Source: Oidiodendron maius Zn (taxonomy: Eukaryota; Ascomycota; Leotiomycetes; Myxotrichaceae). Taken from it: a DNA stretch of 64,000 bases. Of the stretch, positions 1 to 12,598 are shown in pieces. The translations under genes were made by a program, and so were the position numbers. The stretch lies in contig KN832870.1 of the NCBI GenBank assembly GCA_000827325.1, positions 5,456,001 through 5,520,000 on the forward strand. Reading direction: 5' to 3'. A model generated the notes under the pieces. It saw only the letters and a program-made list of their open reading frames with translations, searched no databases and had not been told where the DNA came from. How positions within the stretch are numbered: the first letter of the stretch is position 1; each line of letters opens with the position of its first letter.

Positions 1-131
1 GTCTCTGTTGCCTAGACCTAGATACTATACTGCACTGTACCTGTAGGTGTGCTAGGTGACAGGAATGATGAGACTATCTCATTTCCACTGAGCAACTTAA
101 CCTTCTCTTAGCATCTGTAGATATGTGAGCA

Positions 132-154
132 TTCAAATCAATATGACATTAATC
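132..154 (+). repeat. Left copy of a 23-bp direct repeat flanking the esterase gene
   Basis: A 23-bp stretch (TTCAAATCAATATGACATTA plus ATC) recurs at 2768-2790 with 21 of 23 bases identical, in the same orientation. The two copies bracket the carboxylesterase gene. Seen directly; its meaning is unknown. The rest of 1-924 shows no gene I can support. Confidence 0.4.
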
Positions 155-924
155 TGCTAACTTTCTCGATAAATTTTCAGTCCTACCTTTTTGCCTAGCT
201 CTGTGGGGCATGATTAAGTATGACTAGCATCTTAAGGGAGTCCATTGTCCACTCTGACTTGCACCATACTAAGAGCTGACCTATGATTTATTAGTCGTCC
301 AATGAAGCAGCTGCTAAACCCGTCTGTCGCACCGTATACTGATAATTTATCGCCAGCCAAAGGAAATGTAGTACACACTAGAGCATCCGAGGTCCTCCAT
401 AAGCGAATGACTTCTACTTCGGAAAACCTTCTAGTCATATCCGGCATTCCGAATACAGGTCACCTGGCACCTAGCAACAACACAGAGAAGAGACAATTAC
501 AGAAGCATCGCCACAAAATGAATTTCCAATCCCTTGGCGTCAGATATTGATTTGCCGTTCAAGTATTCTAGAAGCGAGATCTAACCAATGTAAAAAGGCG
601 GAATCCTGCTGCCTGCGGGAGCCCGCCCGCTTCATCTGCTACCATCTCCAGAAATAGAACAAGCGACTATGACGAGGTATCAATAACTGAGAGAAGGGGC
701 TAAGATCGTAATTGACTTCCCTGGTGTATAGAGATTCTGTTCCGAAGACTTACACTACAGGACCCGAAGTCCGAAGTTCCTGGCTACAGCAACTGAGACT
801 AACAGCTAAGCGATTTTGGATATGGTTTTGATCATCTGTATAAAAATGTGCGATATTGACCAAGTAGGACTCTCCTTTATTCCAATTCTCTACGTTCTTT
901 AAACGTATTATTTGTAAATTCGAC

Positions 925-2651
925 ATGCAGTATCTACCTCTCTTCGCCAGAATTCTCGGGGCCTCGACGTCGACAGCTTCCCCGACAAACAGTGGAAGTG
1001 GACACGGGAAATGGATCGTAGGACAGATAGTGAAGACCACTAGCGGACTTGTCCAAGGACACCCTGCATCAAATGCCACAGGTGTATCTGAATATCTAGG
1101 CATTCCCTACGCCTTGCCGCCCGTTGGCAGTCTCCGTTTCCAGCCTCCAATAAAATACCACGGCCATGATACGATTAACGGTACCAATTTTGTAAGAAAA
1201 TGCTAGCCTTGTATAATACACTGGTAGAACCGAGTAACTGACATTAGCAAGGGGTATGGATGCATTCAATCAAACATATCCTCCAGCGACGCTCACTTCC
1301 CGGATGATCTTATCAAGTCGTACGGGATCACTGAAGCTGGCCTGCGTATTCTTGTAGAAGAGACAAACCCCGGTATTAAATTTAGTGAAGATTGTCTTAG
1401 CCTGAATGTGTGGACAAAGCCTGAAGTTGGAGAGAAGAGCAAAGCTGTTCTTGTCTGGGTTCATGGTGGATCCTATGTATCAGGTACGTGCTGTGCCCGA
1501 GAAGCATATAACTCGAATCTTACCACTCAACAGGAAGTTCCGCCTTATCCATGTACAATGGTCAGTTCTTTGCGGCTCAGGAAGATGTAGTTATTGTTTC
1601 TATCAAGTAAGCATATTCTTCTCTCGAAGTTCCGAAAGCGGTCATCTCTTGCGGCGTCAACTAATTCAATCATCACAGCTATCGGCTCACCATCTTCGGT
1701 TTTCCTGGAAATCCCCTGAGCAGCCCAAATCTCGGCCTTCTCGACCAGCGCATGGCTGTGGAGTGGGTTCGTGATAATATCGCTGCCTTTGGCGGTGACC
1801 CCTCTCGCATTACACTCTTTGGAGAATCTGCTGGTGGTATTTCGGTTGACCACTACTCGTACGCATGGAGGCATGATCCGATCGTACATGCCTTGGTACC
1901 GATGTCTGGATTGGCGTCAAGTCTCGGATTGCGTACAAAGGAGCTAGGAGAAGAATTGTGGTTCAACGCCTCTGAAGCTGTCGGATGTGGTGGCCAGAAC
2001 ACATCTGTAGTGGAAGTCTACAAGTGCATGATGACCAAGCCAGCCGAGGACATAGTCAAGGGCCTTGTCAACACCATTGATGGTCCCATCAGCCTCCCAT
2101 ACAGTCCAACTGTCGATAATATAATTGTCTTTGCGAACTACAACGGTCTCCCAAGTGCTACTCTTCCGATGGTGGTAGGCTGTACAGATTTTGAAGGTGG
2201 TTTATTCCGCGTGTTCGTGCCAAAAGGAGCGCCCGATGGATTTTGGGCACATGAAAGCCAGATCCAATTTGTTTGTCCCGCCGCCGTTCGCGCCAATATC
2301 TCTGTGCAGGCAGGAAATCCAACGTGGCGATATCGTTATATGGGCGTCTTCCCCAATCTGATCCTTTCGACCAATCCACAGAGTGGTGCCTATCACTCCG
2401 GAGAACTGCCTCCATTATTCGACACCGTCGCACAGGATCTCATAGCCAGTACGCCGGAAGAAATTGCGATAGGTAATTACATGCGTGGTGCGTGGGCAGC
2501 GTTTGCGAAGGACCCAGTCCATGGATTGGAGCGGTATGAGGATGGTTGGCCGCGGTATTCAGTTGATAAACCATCGCTGATCCGGATTGGCTACGAGAAC
2601 CGTACAAGGGCAAATCTCGTTAATGGGAACTACTACGATGACGGGTGCTGA
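925..2651 (+). CDS. Type-B carboxylesterase/lipase
   Basis: Alpha/beta-hydrolase that cleaves carboxylic esters. Four exons fit: 925-1191, 1252-1483, 1534-1606 and 1679-2651, giving 514 aa, slightly short of the usual 550 or so. Visible family landmarks in order are the N-terminal strand with YLGIPYALPPVG, the EDCLSLNVW block, the oxyanion-hole segment WVHGGSY, the nucleophile elbow FGESAGG, the acidic residue in TDFEGG and the catalytic histidine in AYHSGELP. All three triad positions are therefore present and the gene looks intact. The start at 925 is the first ATG in frame; no convincing hydrophobic signal peptide follows it, so either the enzyme is cytosolic or an upstream exon was missed. 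No neighbour explains its substrate. Confidence 0.88.
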
Positions 2652-5600
2652 GTGCATGTCGCCCTATACTGAGGGTTATTTTTCGGGAGCGGCTTTTGGA
2701 AGATTAATCTTTGTTCTGTGTTGAAGGGTCGATTCTACTAGTATTATATCTTGCATAATGTGCAATCTTCGAATCAATATGATATTAATCGAAACTTTCA
2801 ATCCAAATAACATCGTCCCTATTCACAAGTCGAGATTGTGAGGACTTCAGCACCACCTCAGTTACTACACACTATCCAAACCTGCACTGTACCGTTGTGC
2901 AAGAGCGAACACGCAACGTGCTTTACTCAGTCCCCACCCCGAGGTTGTCACAACTTCGCAAACCACCAAAGCAAGGCACGCGAAACTAGGTGATCCTCTC
3001 AGCCCGTTGAGTGACTGCGATCTCTGAAATTAGATTCGATGTTGCAATGATCACTCGCCCATTGAGATCCAAGACTTCTTGCTCATCTAATACGAGTCTT
3101 CCCCACTTGCCCAGCTACCATTGAAGAGGGAAATGACTGGCTCAGAGCTCCTGTCAGCAGACTTCAAGACCACAGGCTACCAGAAAACTATGAGAATAGC
3201 CCTATCGCGACAAATCATATATCTTCGTCGACGTAGCTCTGCTCGTCCCTCAGATCCAGGGCCATAATTCTCGCGACATCACTTCTGGTTTGTGTACTGT
3301 TAGGGACAGTTACTCAATGGTTATAGATCAGCAGGAGCTTGGCCAATACCTTGGTCGACATCTTTGTCGCTCTTGGTTCCCAATACCTTGGCACACAATT
3401 CCGACATCTCGATTCAATTTGCATCCTTTTGCTAGGCAACACCTCCCTTCAGCCCGTCTCGGAATGCTCCGGGGGGCTCCCATGCGACTCGCCTCCTAAG
3501 CCCCTTCCCTTAGCCACCAAGATTCGCATCCTTCACTCGGGTACCATTGAATTCTCTCTTCTTATAGCAGTCCTTCCCTCTCGCCAGTCGAGAAGATACA
3601 TTAGTCGGGTTGCTAGACAATTTACGAACAATAGTTCGTAGTAACATCGTCAACCAACCAATCGTGCCGCATAGCAATTTGGTACATAGCACGACGGCCA
3701 ACTTGCACATTGGAAGGCCGATAATCTAAGCTGGCGTAAGAAATTTGTCCCCATCGCCCTTAATTTCGGTTATCGAAGTCTGAAGTTAAGATTGGAGCTA
3801 TGAACTAAGCATTTCCTCCTCACGAACGCCAAATCCGTATCCAAGAATGTTAAATGCATTTCCAGGAAAGTATTCAATTTCGTAACCATGAATAGAGACT
3901 TTTGAAGGTCCGGATCTAGCGGATAGGGGATCAGGGCTCTTCGTATCGAATACGAAACATGATTCAGTTAATCGGGTGAACTTGGGAGACACGAGACTGC
4001 TACCAAGGATATTACGAAAATAATGCGATATGAGATGTCTAATTTCTCATCAGTTGGGAAAACTTTAAATTGGAGACTGCCCAGGTAGGAAACTCACTTA
4101 GATGTGTTCAAAACTGTTTCATAGTGGAAATTCCATCCGGGGAGCTTCCGCTTGTTACAAACCTTAATTTCAACAGCATCCATCAATAGAACTGGTTACA
4201 CGACGATGCCGACAATCCTTTGTAAGACTACAGCATAGCTGTGTTTATGGGGCACCTTCTACATTGGAGTTGGTTTGTACATTCTGTGTCAACCACATGC
4301 TTGTGTATCCCCTGCTGTGCTCTCTGCCCCACTTTGAGGACTGTAAATGATCATCCCGATACTGATACATCACCACCGCTTATTGCCGGTGCTGGCTCTG
4401 GCTCTTGGTGCTAGCTCTTCCCAGTGAAATGATCACATTGATACTTCAGCTGAAATCTTAGATCTGCAGAGCTCTGGTCTCAGCCACCCTACTCTGAGCC
4501 GCAACATATACGTAATGCGACTGCAAAGGTAAATCCTTGCCGGCATCCCGAAGCCAGCAACTACTATAATGTGGCGAAGATGACATCTATATAATGATGG
4601 GACGTCCAGAGAATCCCCGACAGATAGCGATTACTAGATTTTTCTACTTTTCGCGCAATCACATGGCTGCGCAAAAGTTCTGCGTCCTAGTTCGGATGAA
4701 CCTCTCACTGCCCTTACATTTGCCCGCTTAAGCATAAAATGTAGCGCTATTTATAATGTAGATCATATACTGCAGGACATAATTCCGTATATTGTAATAT
4801 AGGTCTACTAAGGGACGAGTTTGAATTCTAAATTAGGCTGTGACGGTCGCATTATGCCACGCAGCACTCCGCCCCTTCAATTTATGCATGTACGGTACTT
4901 TTACGTGCAATCGAATTTAAATACGCGCAACCCTCAAACTGAAACGCAAGGCTTGGCCAAGAACAAGCAATCTATTCCCTCTGCTCCCTCCAGGGTACCA
5001 TTACCACCCGTATTTATCACGTGCCGTGCCGCAATTGCATGACTGTTCACGCATGACACGCACTCGCCATCCATCAGTGGCTATACCATGATGAGCAGTT
5101 GGAGAAAACAAGGATAAACAAGGATAAACTAGCACGGACCGATAGAATGTCCCGTGTTCTCCGCAGGAGGCGGATGGAGGATTTGTATTGGCGACAGCTA
5201 GGGTTCATTAGGCAACTCCATGGGGATCTTCTCGCCGATCGTGCGATTTTCAGATAATCTGCCCCGAGCTTCCTATAATCTCCTAGTGGGGTTATCGGCT
5301 GGTGCTAAATACAACAATAGACGTGGACATTCCGTGCTGCGATATCGTTCACTGGTTATCGGGGACTGCATTCGCCCTCTCTCACGAAAGTTCTAATTTA
5401 AGGTTGGATTAAGTTGTTGGGTGCTGGAATCGCCGCAATGTCGCCGTATATTGTGGCTTAGGGGGCGTCTTTATGCCCTGGAGTAGTGCCACTTCCAAGA
5501 CATTTACCGAACTTGGCGCCAGCCACATCGTCAGCACATGTGCCGATATGGCCCAGGTGGCCTAGCCCTCTTCAAATGGGTCCAGATTGTGGCTTAAGCC

Positions 5601-6037
5601 ACCTCCGTCGTCTAGAATTTATTAGGGGTCTCAATCCCTTGCGTGATGCGGGGTCAGATACTCTTCCAACCACTAGATTTGTCTCCTGCCAAGTCTGTCC
5701 TTCGCCCGATGGCTGATATCCTGGCTAAGCGTATCTACATTAGCATAAGGTGCATGAGAAGGGCGGACTTCGCCCTGATTTTGGCATGGAATAGGCAGGT
5801 AAGGGACTTTCCACACCCAACTCTCTTGAGATGCATGGCTGCTGTAGAAATATTTGGCCAATAGTGATGAAATATATTTCAACATGAGAAAATAAGCTCG
5901 TTATTCCTAGCAGCTACCTATAATACTTTCCTTATACGGTGCGGCATCAACGATAGCTCGGGATAATGTTACCCCTTCATGGCCCTTCCGGGGTCCCGAG
6001 AGCGTCGACCAGTCATGCAACGTAGGATTATCGTCTG

Positions 6038-6043
6038 CTTGGC
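6038..6043 (-). promoter_or_regulatory. Possible PacC core site upstream of the acid protease
   Basis: CTTGGC on the plus strand is the complement of GCCAAG, the PacC consensus GCCARG. It lies about 150 bp before the protease ATG. A hexamer is weak evidence by itself, but pH control by PacC is known for fungal acid proteases. Confidence 0.25.
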
Positions 6044-6070
6044 AATGTGCACAGCACTACACCGTGAAGA

Positions 6071-6077
6071 TATAAAG
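6071..6077 (+). promoter_or_regulatory. TATA box of the glutamic protease gene
   Basis: TATAAAG lies about 120 bp before the ATG at 6195, followed by a pyrimidine-rich leader (TCCATCCTGTC, CCTCTTAGTCCTC). This layout is typical of strongly expressed secreted-enzyme genes. Confidence 0.5.
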
Positions 6078-6194
6078 TCTGGCATCTAACCCTTCGACTC
6101 CATCCTGTCACGCAAGGGAACACATTTCTCCACCGCCAGCCTTCCTCAAGACTCGTTACCCCTCTTAGTCCTCAGCCTCTCCAGAACAAACAAG

Positions 6195-6962
6195 ATGAAG
6201 TTCACTGCTTCAGCTGCTGCCCTTCTCCTGGCCGGCTCCGCCGTTGCCTCCCCATTGGCTGCTCGCGCTGCTGCCCGCGGTGTGTCTACTCGCCGTACCC
6301 GCATCAACCACCGCAATGAGACCTTCGACCAGACATCTTCGAACTGGGGAGGTGCCGTCATTGTCTCTTCTGATATTACCCAGGTGCAAGGTACCTTCAC
6401 TGTTCCTCAGCCCAGCCCTCCTTCAGGAGGTAGCTCTAGCACCGAGTACTGCGGCGCCGCCTGGGTTGGTATTGATGGCGACACTTGCCAGACCGGTCTG
6501 ATCCAGACTGGCGTCTTCTGGTGTGTCCAAGATGGCCAATACAGCTTTGAGGCCTGGTACGAGTACATTCCTGAGGCGTCAATTGCCTTCAATGGTATTG
6601 ATGTAAGTGCTGGCGACGTTATCACCGTCACTGTCACCCGTTCTGGCGACAACGGCGGAACCACCACTCTTGAGAACACCAGCACCGGCCAGCAGGGCAC
6701 ACACACCTTCAGCGGCCAGACCGATGGAACTCTGTGCGGTACCAATGCTGAGTGGATCGTCGAGGATTTCGAGGAGGGTTCCTCTCTGGTTCCATTCGCT
6801 AACTTTGGAACTGTCACCTTCTCTGACTCCAGCGCCGTCATCGGCGGATCCACCGTCAGCGCTGGTAGTGGTAGCCCGCAGATCATTGATCTCAATCAAG
6901 GTAGTGGAGATCTCACCTCTACCTCAGTTTCCGGCAGCGATGTGACGGTTACATACGTATAA
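6195..6962 (+). CDS. Secreted glutamic protease (eqolisin, peptidase family G1)
   Basis: Acid endopeptidase of the scytalidoglutamic/aspergilloglutamic type, a single exon of 255 aa. Residues 1-19 are a clear signal peptide (hydrophobic ALLLAGSAVASP). Residues 20-40 are an Ala/Arg-rich propeptide with dibasic sites. The mature beta-sandwich starts near TSSNWGGAV. By alignment from memory with scytalidopepsin B, the catalytic glutamine is Q104 in GLIQTG and the catalytic glutamate is E190 in WIVEDFEE; both are present. The conserved AAWVGIDGDTCQTG and AWYEYIPE segments are intact, and the protein ends on the usual VTVTYV-like terminal strand. Codon use is strongly C/G-ending compared with neighbouring genes, which suggests high expression. 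It stands alone, with no cluster partner. Identification is firm. Confidence 0.95.
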   Translation: MKFTASAAALLLAGSAVASPLAARAAARGVSTRRTRINHRNETFDQTSSNWGGAVIVSSDITQVQGTFTVPQPSPPSGGSSSTEYCGAAWVGIDGDTCQTGLIQTGVFWCVQDGQYSFEAWYEYIPEASIAFNGIDVSAGDVITVTVTRSGDNGGTTTLENTSTGQQGTHTFSGQTDGTLCGTNAEWIVEDFEEGSSLVPFANFGTVTFSDSSAVIGGSTVSAGSGSPQIIDLNQGSGDLTSTSVSGSDVTVTYV

Positions 6963-8052
6963 ATTGATTGACCCGGAATTGACTGGATCCAAATGAAGGA
7001 ATAAGTGAGCTAAATGATGTCACTATTTGGACTATGATGGCGTGCATACCATACTTGTATATAGCTTATTACTTAATACCTATATACACAGACATATTCT
7101 GCTATTTTTACCTCTCACATTTTAACCCGGATCAATGGCAGTATGCATCTGTCACGAGCCTAGATACACGTGACTATTATATAGCCGAAAGAAACATCCA
7201 GACCCCGCCATGCATGCGGGATGATGAGCATTGAGGCTCTGTATGCGCTCCCCCTAGTACCACCTGATTCCTGTGACCCTCCTTCTTGACGCCACTTGCT
7301 ACACATTTTCGGTTATCTAACCACTTGCCCAGCTGGATCGGCCCAGTAAGTGGGGGTAGGGCCGGCGGGCATTGACAGGTAGCCAATAATACGAGAATGC
7401 CAGCCATCCATTGACGTTTTGGCTTCCCTGCCAAATCTATACATACTTATCTCCGTTTGAAGCTCTCATAACCGTGTGATATTTCACCGTGCAAGGTTGA
7501 TAACTGGCTATATACATGCGTAAATGCTAGATAAATTATAACCAGATGGTTGACGTCTAGTTTGAGACATCTTGAGCCCTTTATATCCAACTTTTTACGG
7601 AAATACGCAAATATATTCGCACTTAAGTGAGTAATATTGAAGGAAATGCTTCAGAGCATGAGGTGGTGTACACATCTGCGCCGATATATTGTAATCGCGC
7701 GAATCAAGGAGAGACATGTGTTTCTGTTATATCCATTCCCAATGAAAAGGGTATTCTCTTTTGACCATGCGGATACTTTTTCTATCGTGGTGTCCCGCAT
7801 GCGTCTGTGATAGGGTTATAGTATGACGGCCGAGGGAGGGGGTGAGGCTCTGCTCTCATGGGTAATGGTGGGGTTGTCACACCGTTTGATTATGGAGTTG
7901 ACAAGAGGGGAGAGTAGGCCGTCCACAAGTTATAAATCTACGCACGGATCTATTAGGGACGTGAATATATCTTCAGGACGATACAAGGACTTCAAATTTA
8001 AATCAACTTTCTTAAGAACCTATAGCTCAATACACCTCTCTCATCTTGCAAT
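6963..8052. other. Intergenic region, no gene seen
   Basis: About 1.1 kb, A+T-rich, between the protease and the dioxygenase genes. It holds only short open frames without family features. CT-rich and CTATAGC-type leader sequence lies just before the ATG at 8053. Confidence 0.6.
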
Positions 8053-9566
8053 ATGGCGCCGTCCGTTGATGCAATAAACCTATCTGAGTTCGGTCAGGAC
8101 TACTACTCCAGCGGACTACGGGCTAAGTACAACATAGAGGTAGCTAGACTGACTGCGCCCACCTCGCAGCGCCCCCAGAAAGCTGCAGATATTGCCTATG
8201 AGCCGAATATCTCTAGCTACCTCGCACGGTCATCCGCTAGAACTTGTTCGACTGAGCTAGTCAAGGATGTTCCGGAAGGATGGCCTAAAACACTTTCTGG
8301 GCCTATGGCCTGGACAGGTTCGGATTTCATGAATGAATCCGAGTGGTTGTATACCTTGTCAAGCAATGACAAGAAAGAGGTCAATTCTGCTCTGGGCCAT
8401 TTCAAGAGTGAGAATCAATATTTTAGCCCCATAATACAGCAGTCCCCTTCACATACCTCAAAGCTTAACACTTGCAGACCTCGGACTTCCCTTCCATAAA
8501 GTCTCCAAAGAAAGCTTTCCCCTGCCAAGTCTCGCATCACTTCTCTTGAAAACATGCGATGACATTTATCAGGGCCGAGGCTTTGCAGTCATCCGCGGAC
8601 TGAATCCGAATGAGTACACCCCAGAGGATTTCGCAGTAATCTTCCTCGGTATCTCCGGCTATATTGCTGAAAGACGAGGAAAACAGGACCAGAGAGGAAC
8701 TATGATGAGTAATTGAACTTTATCTCTTTGCAGGAAACATGGAGCTGACGTAGTCAAAATCAAGTGCATGTCATCGACAGGAATCCAGGAGACGCGTATA
8801 ATACCATTGGAAGAGCAAAACAGGTTAGAAGCCAGAACACTATTATCACTATTCAATTTCCTATACTTACCATGGTGGCAGCCCTTCCATACGGACGTGG
8901 TTTGTGACACTCTGGCTTTAGCCACTCGTAATTGTTCTTCGCAGGGAGGCAGAGGTTTTGTGGCGTCCTCATGGACTGTCTACAATGAACTAGCTGCCAC
9001 ACGTCCTGATTTAATTCACACGCTCTCTCAACCTAACTGGCCACATGATACGTAAGTAGTTGCAATGATTAAGGGTCAAGCTGAAGCTCTGCTGACGCAA
9101 TCTCGCCAGTTATGGAAGAACTCCTGCATTTTACAACAGAGCCCTCTTGTATCACGCCAACAACAAAGTGGTCCTCAGTTTTTCTCGTAGGCTCTTAACT
9201 GGCCACATCGACTCCCCTCGTACACCTGGGGTGCCAGGTTTGACAGAAGAACAAGCCGAGGCGCTTGATGCCATTCAATTCATCGCGCAGAAGCATCGAC
9301 TTGGCATGTCATTGAAGAAAGGCGACCTACGATTCATCAATAACATGTCCATGATTCACAGTCGCGAGGCTTTTGAAGATGACGAGGAGAATCATAGGCA
9401 TCTGCTACGACTGTGGTTGAGCAACCGGGATAAGAAATGGGAGCTAGACCCTGAATTGGAACTCGCTTGGGCAAGGGTATTTGAGGACCAAGAGCGTGAC
9501 ACACGTTGGGATGCTGATCCAGTCTGGCTCAATGGCAAGATAATCAGGGCTGAGTCTTGTGACTAA
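8053..9566 (+). CDS. TauD/TfdA-family Fe(II)/2-oxoglutarate dioxygenase
   Basis: Non-haem iron oxygenase that would hydroxylate or demethylate a small molecule. Five exons fit: 8053-8407, 8478-8708, 8765-8823, 8882-9051 and 9110-9566, giving 423 aa. The two-His-one-carboxylate iron site is visible as PFHTD (His and Asp) in exon 4 and MIHSREAF (distal His) in exon 5. RHLLRLWL supplies the arginine expected to bind 2-oxoglutarate. The family blocks GFAVIRGLNP, HVIDRNPGDAYNT and WTVYNELAA are also present. Exon 3 is recovered only with an intron ending CAAG at 8764 that carries a CTGAC branch sequence; simple open-frame reading misses it. The Zn2Cys6 regulator gene is convergent downstream, 321 bp away. 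Substrate unknown. Confidence 0.9.
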
Positions 9567-9887
9567 TTTTTCTACCGTGCTCTACTGCCTCAGAGAAATC
9601 ATTCATTTAGCAGGTGCCATTTCCTACTGTTTAACGCGCGTCTTTGATTTAATTTGGAATTACTTAACGGCCCTAACTATTCAACGACTAAATTGGAATA
9701 AGTGATAGTTCATAACATACTTAGGCTTGTTTATTCAGTATTATTTTCTCCAACGTATTATTGCGTCTTGCATCAGCCGCCTATTCAGCAGAGTAAGAAT
9801 GGAGTGGGGAACCGGGCAATATCTGGCATTGTCTAAGGTTAAATCACATTCCATCTCCTTGCCCTAGGCGACAACGTATTTTGCACT

Positions 9888-12090
9888 TTACAGTGCTTCT
9901 GCGATAGGTGTGGGGCACCAATCTGCATCGTATAGTTGAGAAATAAAGTAATAGTCATTGCCGAAATTTCTGTCTTCTCGGACTTTCAGCATCATTTCAC
10001 CTATAAAAGTGAGAATCGATTCTACCAAAGATTGACATTGCCTCATCTTACGCTTCTGTTGAACCAATTTCGCTGTATCTTTCAGAAATTGAACTTGGTC
10101 TTCATTTAGTTCAGCAAATTTTTTTAACTCGTGTAACTTGGCTGAACTCTCGACCAAGGTGAAAGGCATGGATTTCTTGTTTGAGTAGTGGAACTGTAAT
10201 AGAAGTATAAGGGCACTGAAATGATGGTCGGATATTGATTGAGGATTGGCAAATGGTGTCTGAGAAATTGTTAGAGTTTGACACAATTTGAATCTATAGG
10301 AATCAAAGCATAACGGAAGGATTGTTTACAACTAACAGAAAGATTTATTTGTCTCGCATACTCCCGGTCCCTTCTTGTCACCAAAGCACAGCTGTGGAGC
10401 AAAATGAAGTACGTAAGATAGAGGGCGAACCAATTTTTCCTGGTATCCGCAGCTGAGCTCATACGGGTTAGAAGGTTCACAAGTCCCTCCTTCAGCGGCC
10501 TAAGGATCTTAGAAATGGCGATAATTTGAAACTGCGCACTCATGACAGGCGGAATAGGAGTGTGTTTATAGTATGGACTTGCGGCATCAGTAACAGGCTC
10601 CATGTCCAGGAGATCGTCGCCACAGAGCCACTCTGTTGTGCTTGACATCCGAGCTGCAACCCACATATATAACGCGTGTCTAAGAAGAGTTTTTTCTTCT
10701 TCCCCCTATAGCCGTATTAACAGGAAGAACTTTGCTATTAAAAGAGGTGCAGTCGAGGATGTACCTTCGCTTCGGCAGAATGTCGCAATGCTCGCTCATA
10801 AGTTAACTGAATTAGCTCGTCAGAATTGCTGACACTACACTCAATATAGGTTTTAAAATTGTCTCGGATAAACCGGAATCGAGATTGTGCCGCTTTTTCC
10901 AAGTCGACTATTGCATATGGAGGAACAAAGCATTTCCTTTCATCTCCATTGACGGTCCAAAATTTATACATCAGGTCGCCATCCATGGGAACAAACTTTT
11001 GAACTTCGAGTTCGTAAGATGAGTTACCCATTCCATGAGTGACTTTTATTTTCCGAATGGTTGTTGAGGCCCAGAGAGTGATATTTTGAGGAGTGAAATC
11101 TTTCCATCTTCTTGTCCAGATTGGGTTTGGTTCCTTCTGCTCTCGATACAACGAAATGCTATTAGTAATTTTGTAACGAAAACATAAGGGTCTTGACATT
11201 GTTGAACTAGCTCTAAGACACGTTTCGCATGGTCCTTTTGGGTCATGGGTATTTATAATGCACTATGCAGTTAGGAATGATGGATTTAAACCCAAGATGT
11301 GTATTTGGACATACCCTTATCTTTTGCCTTGAGCAGCGAAGACATGATTTTAACTTCCTTGTTAATGCTGTTGCTTTCCTCGATTCTTCGTCCGGGAAAG
11401 GAGATCTGGTTTTTGAACCCTTCGTTCCGCAACCGGAAGTCTTCGATTTCATTCGATTGCTCGTTAGTGAACTGTTCTTTTTCCGCCTGCCCTAAGAAGC
11501 AGTGTTAGATAGGACTATATAAATGCAGGCTACAGGCATACTCGTTTTGGAACTGTCCATTCAAACTGACACAGCGTTGGTTCTGAGGAGGCTGACCGTA
11601 CCCTGAAAATCTTTTGGTCGCCTGGCGGTGAATAGGAACCGTCGACGAAATCATTTTCAGAGGGTGGGGTAACGATGACGAAAGAACTTGAAGATGTCGA
11701 TGATGAAGCTTCCGTGCTTTTCGAGAGCTGTCTTTCCAGAGAAGCTAAGTGCGGTTTTTGTCGAACAGGGATCATTGCGGCATGTTGACCATTTTGCAGA
11801 TTGTCGATTGCAGGGCTATTAGGATACTCATTTGTAGAAGTAGTACCGCCTATTGACTCCAATGTAGGATGCAGTATATCTGTTATTAACTCTTGTGAAG
11901 TCAAATCTGAGTTAGAAATGTTACTGAAGTCTAACGTATCGAGTAACGAATCTGTCAGAGCAGATTGAAACTCTTGGTGGGTTACTGAATAGGGCACATA
12001 TTCAAGGTCGTCTTCAGGCTGAAAAACGTTTTCTTGGTAGGATGGAGCTATAAAAACCCACTCTGATGGGGCCAGATTTTGATCCGTCAT
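9888..12090 (-). CDS. Zn2Cys6 transcription factor
   Basis: Fungal regulator, 654 aa if begun at the ATG at 12090. Exons: 12090-11542, 11491-11315, 11262-10765, 10705-10337 and 10259-9888. The binuclear zinc cluster is split by an intron: CLRCSRQKIR ends exon 2 and C-IINTHDPKGP-C-ET-C-LRASSTMSRPL-C opens exon 3, so the first four cysteine spacings are classical and the last gap is 11 residues instead of 6-8. That long last loop followed by FRYKI and an EWTRRW-like segment (here IWTRRW) is known from a large filamentous-fungal subfamily. The C-terminal part shows the subfamily pattern, ending in YYFISQLYDADW. The first 180 residues are acidic and Ser/Thr-rich. An open frame at 12598-12104 could be an extra 5' exon, but I find no good donor. 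It may regulate the convergent dioxygenase. Confidence 0.85.
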
Positions 12091-12103
12091 CGGGAAGTTC
12101 TAC

Positions 12104-12598
12104 TCATCTAGTCAGTGATAACTGTTTCAGAAGAAGCAGCTTTGAAAACTTAACTGAAGAAATATTGGAGGGATTAGTGAGCTCAATGAACGGTCCAAGG
12201 TTTGAAACTGGCGGGTTGCAGCTGAGTAGCGGTTCGCTATTGAAGTAACCCGTAGGTGGTGGGCAGTGTGTCTGAAAAGTAGCAGGATCTTGGTTTGGCG
12301 CATTGGCACCTAAAGAAAAGCAATTTCCCAATGGCTCCTCCGATGTCCAGGGGTGTTGCAAACGCGTGGCGTAAAACCAAGAATATTGGCCCACAGCATC
12401 ATGCGATTCAAGTCTTGTACTACAACCATCTTGTATTACTGGCATTACCCCAGCCGCACCCTGCCACGAGGTCCGTAAATTTTGCGTCTCTTCCAGGGCC
12501 TCCGCAGGCGATGTTACACTGGCACATTTTGCACGTTCCCTATCAGAAATCTGTGACGCTGTTGACATCTCTACGGAAGGATCTCTCATTTCCGCCAT
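12104..12598 (-). other. Open frame upstream of the Zn2Cys6 gene (possible 5' exon)
   Basis: A 164-codon open frame beginning MAEMRDPSVEMSTASQ, with composition like a disordered regulator N-terminus. It is in a different frame from the Zn2Cys6 exon that starts at 12090, and I find no canonical donor-acceptor pair joining them. It may be a missed 5' exon, an upstream leader frame or chance. Confidence 0.25.

Larger units (their letters stand above)
2652..6194. other. Gene-poor intergenic region
   Basis: About 3.5 kb between the esterase and the protease genes. The open frames here are short, lack family signatures and have no convincing splice partners. I see the second copy of a 23-bp repeat at 2768-2790 and a small tandem (AAGGATAAAC twice) near 5110-5130, otherwise nothing I can name. 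Confidence 0.6.

Noticed and set aside
6407-6899. Antisense frames across the glutamic protease gene
   Set aside because: Shadow frames caused by the C/G-ending codon bias of the real gene.
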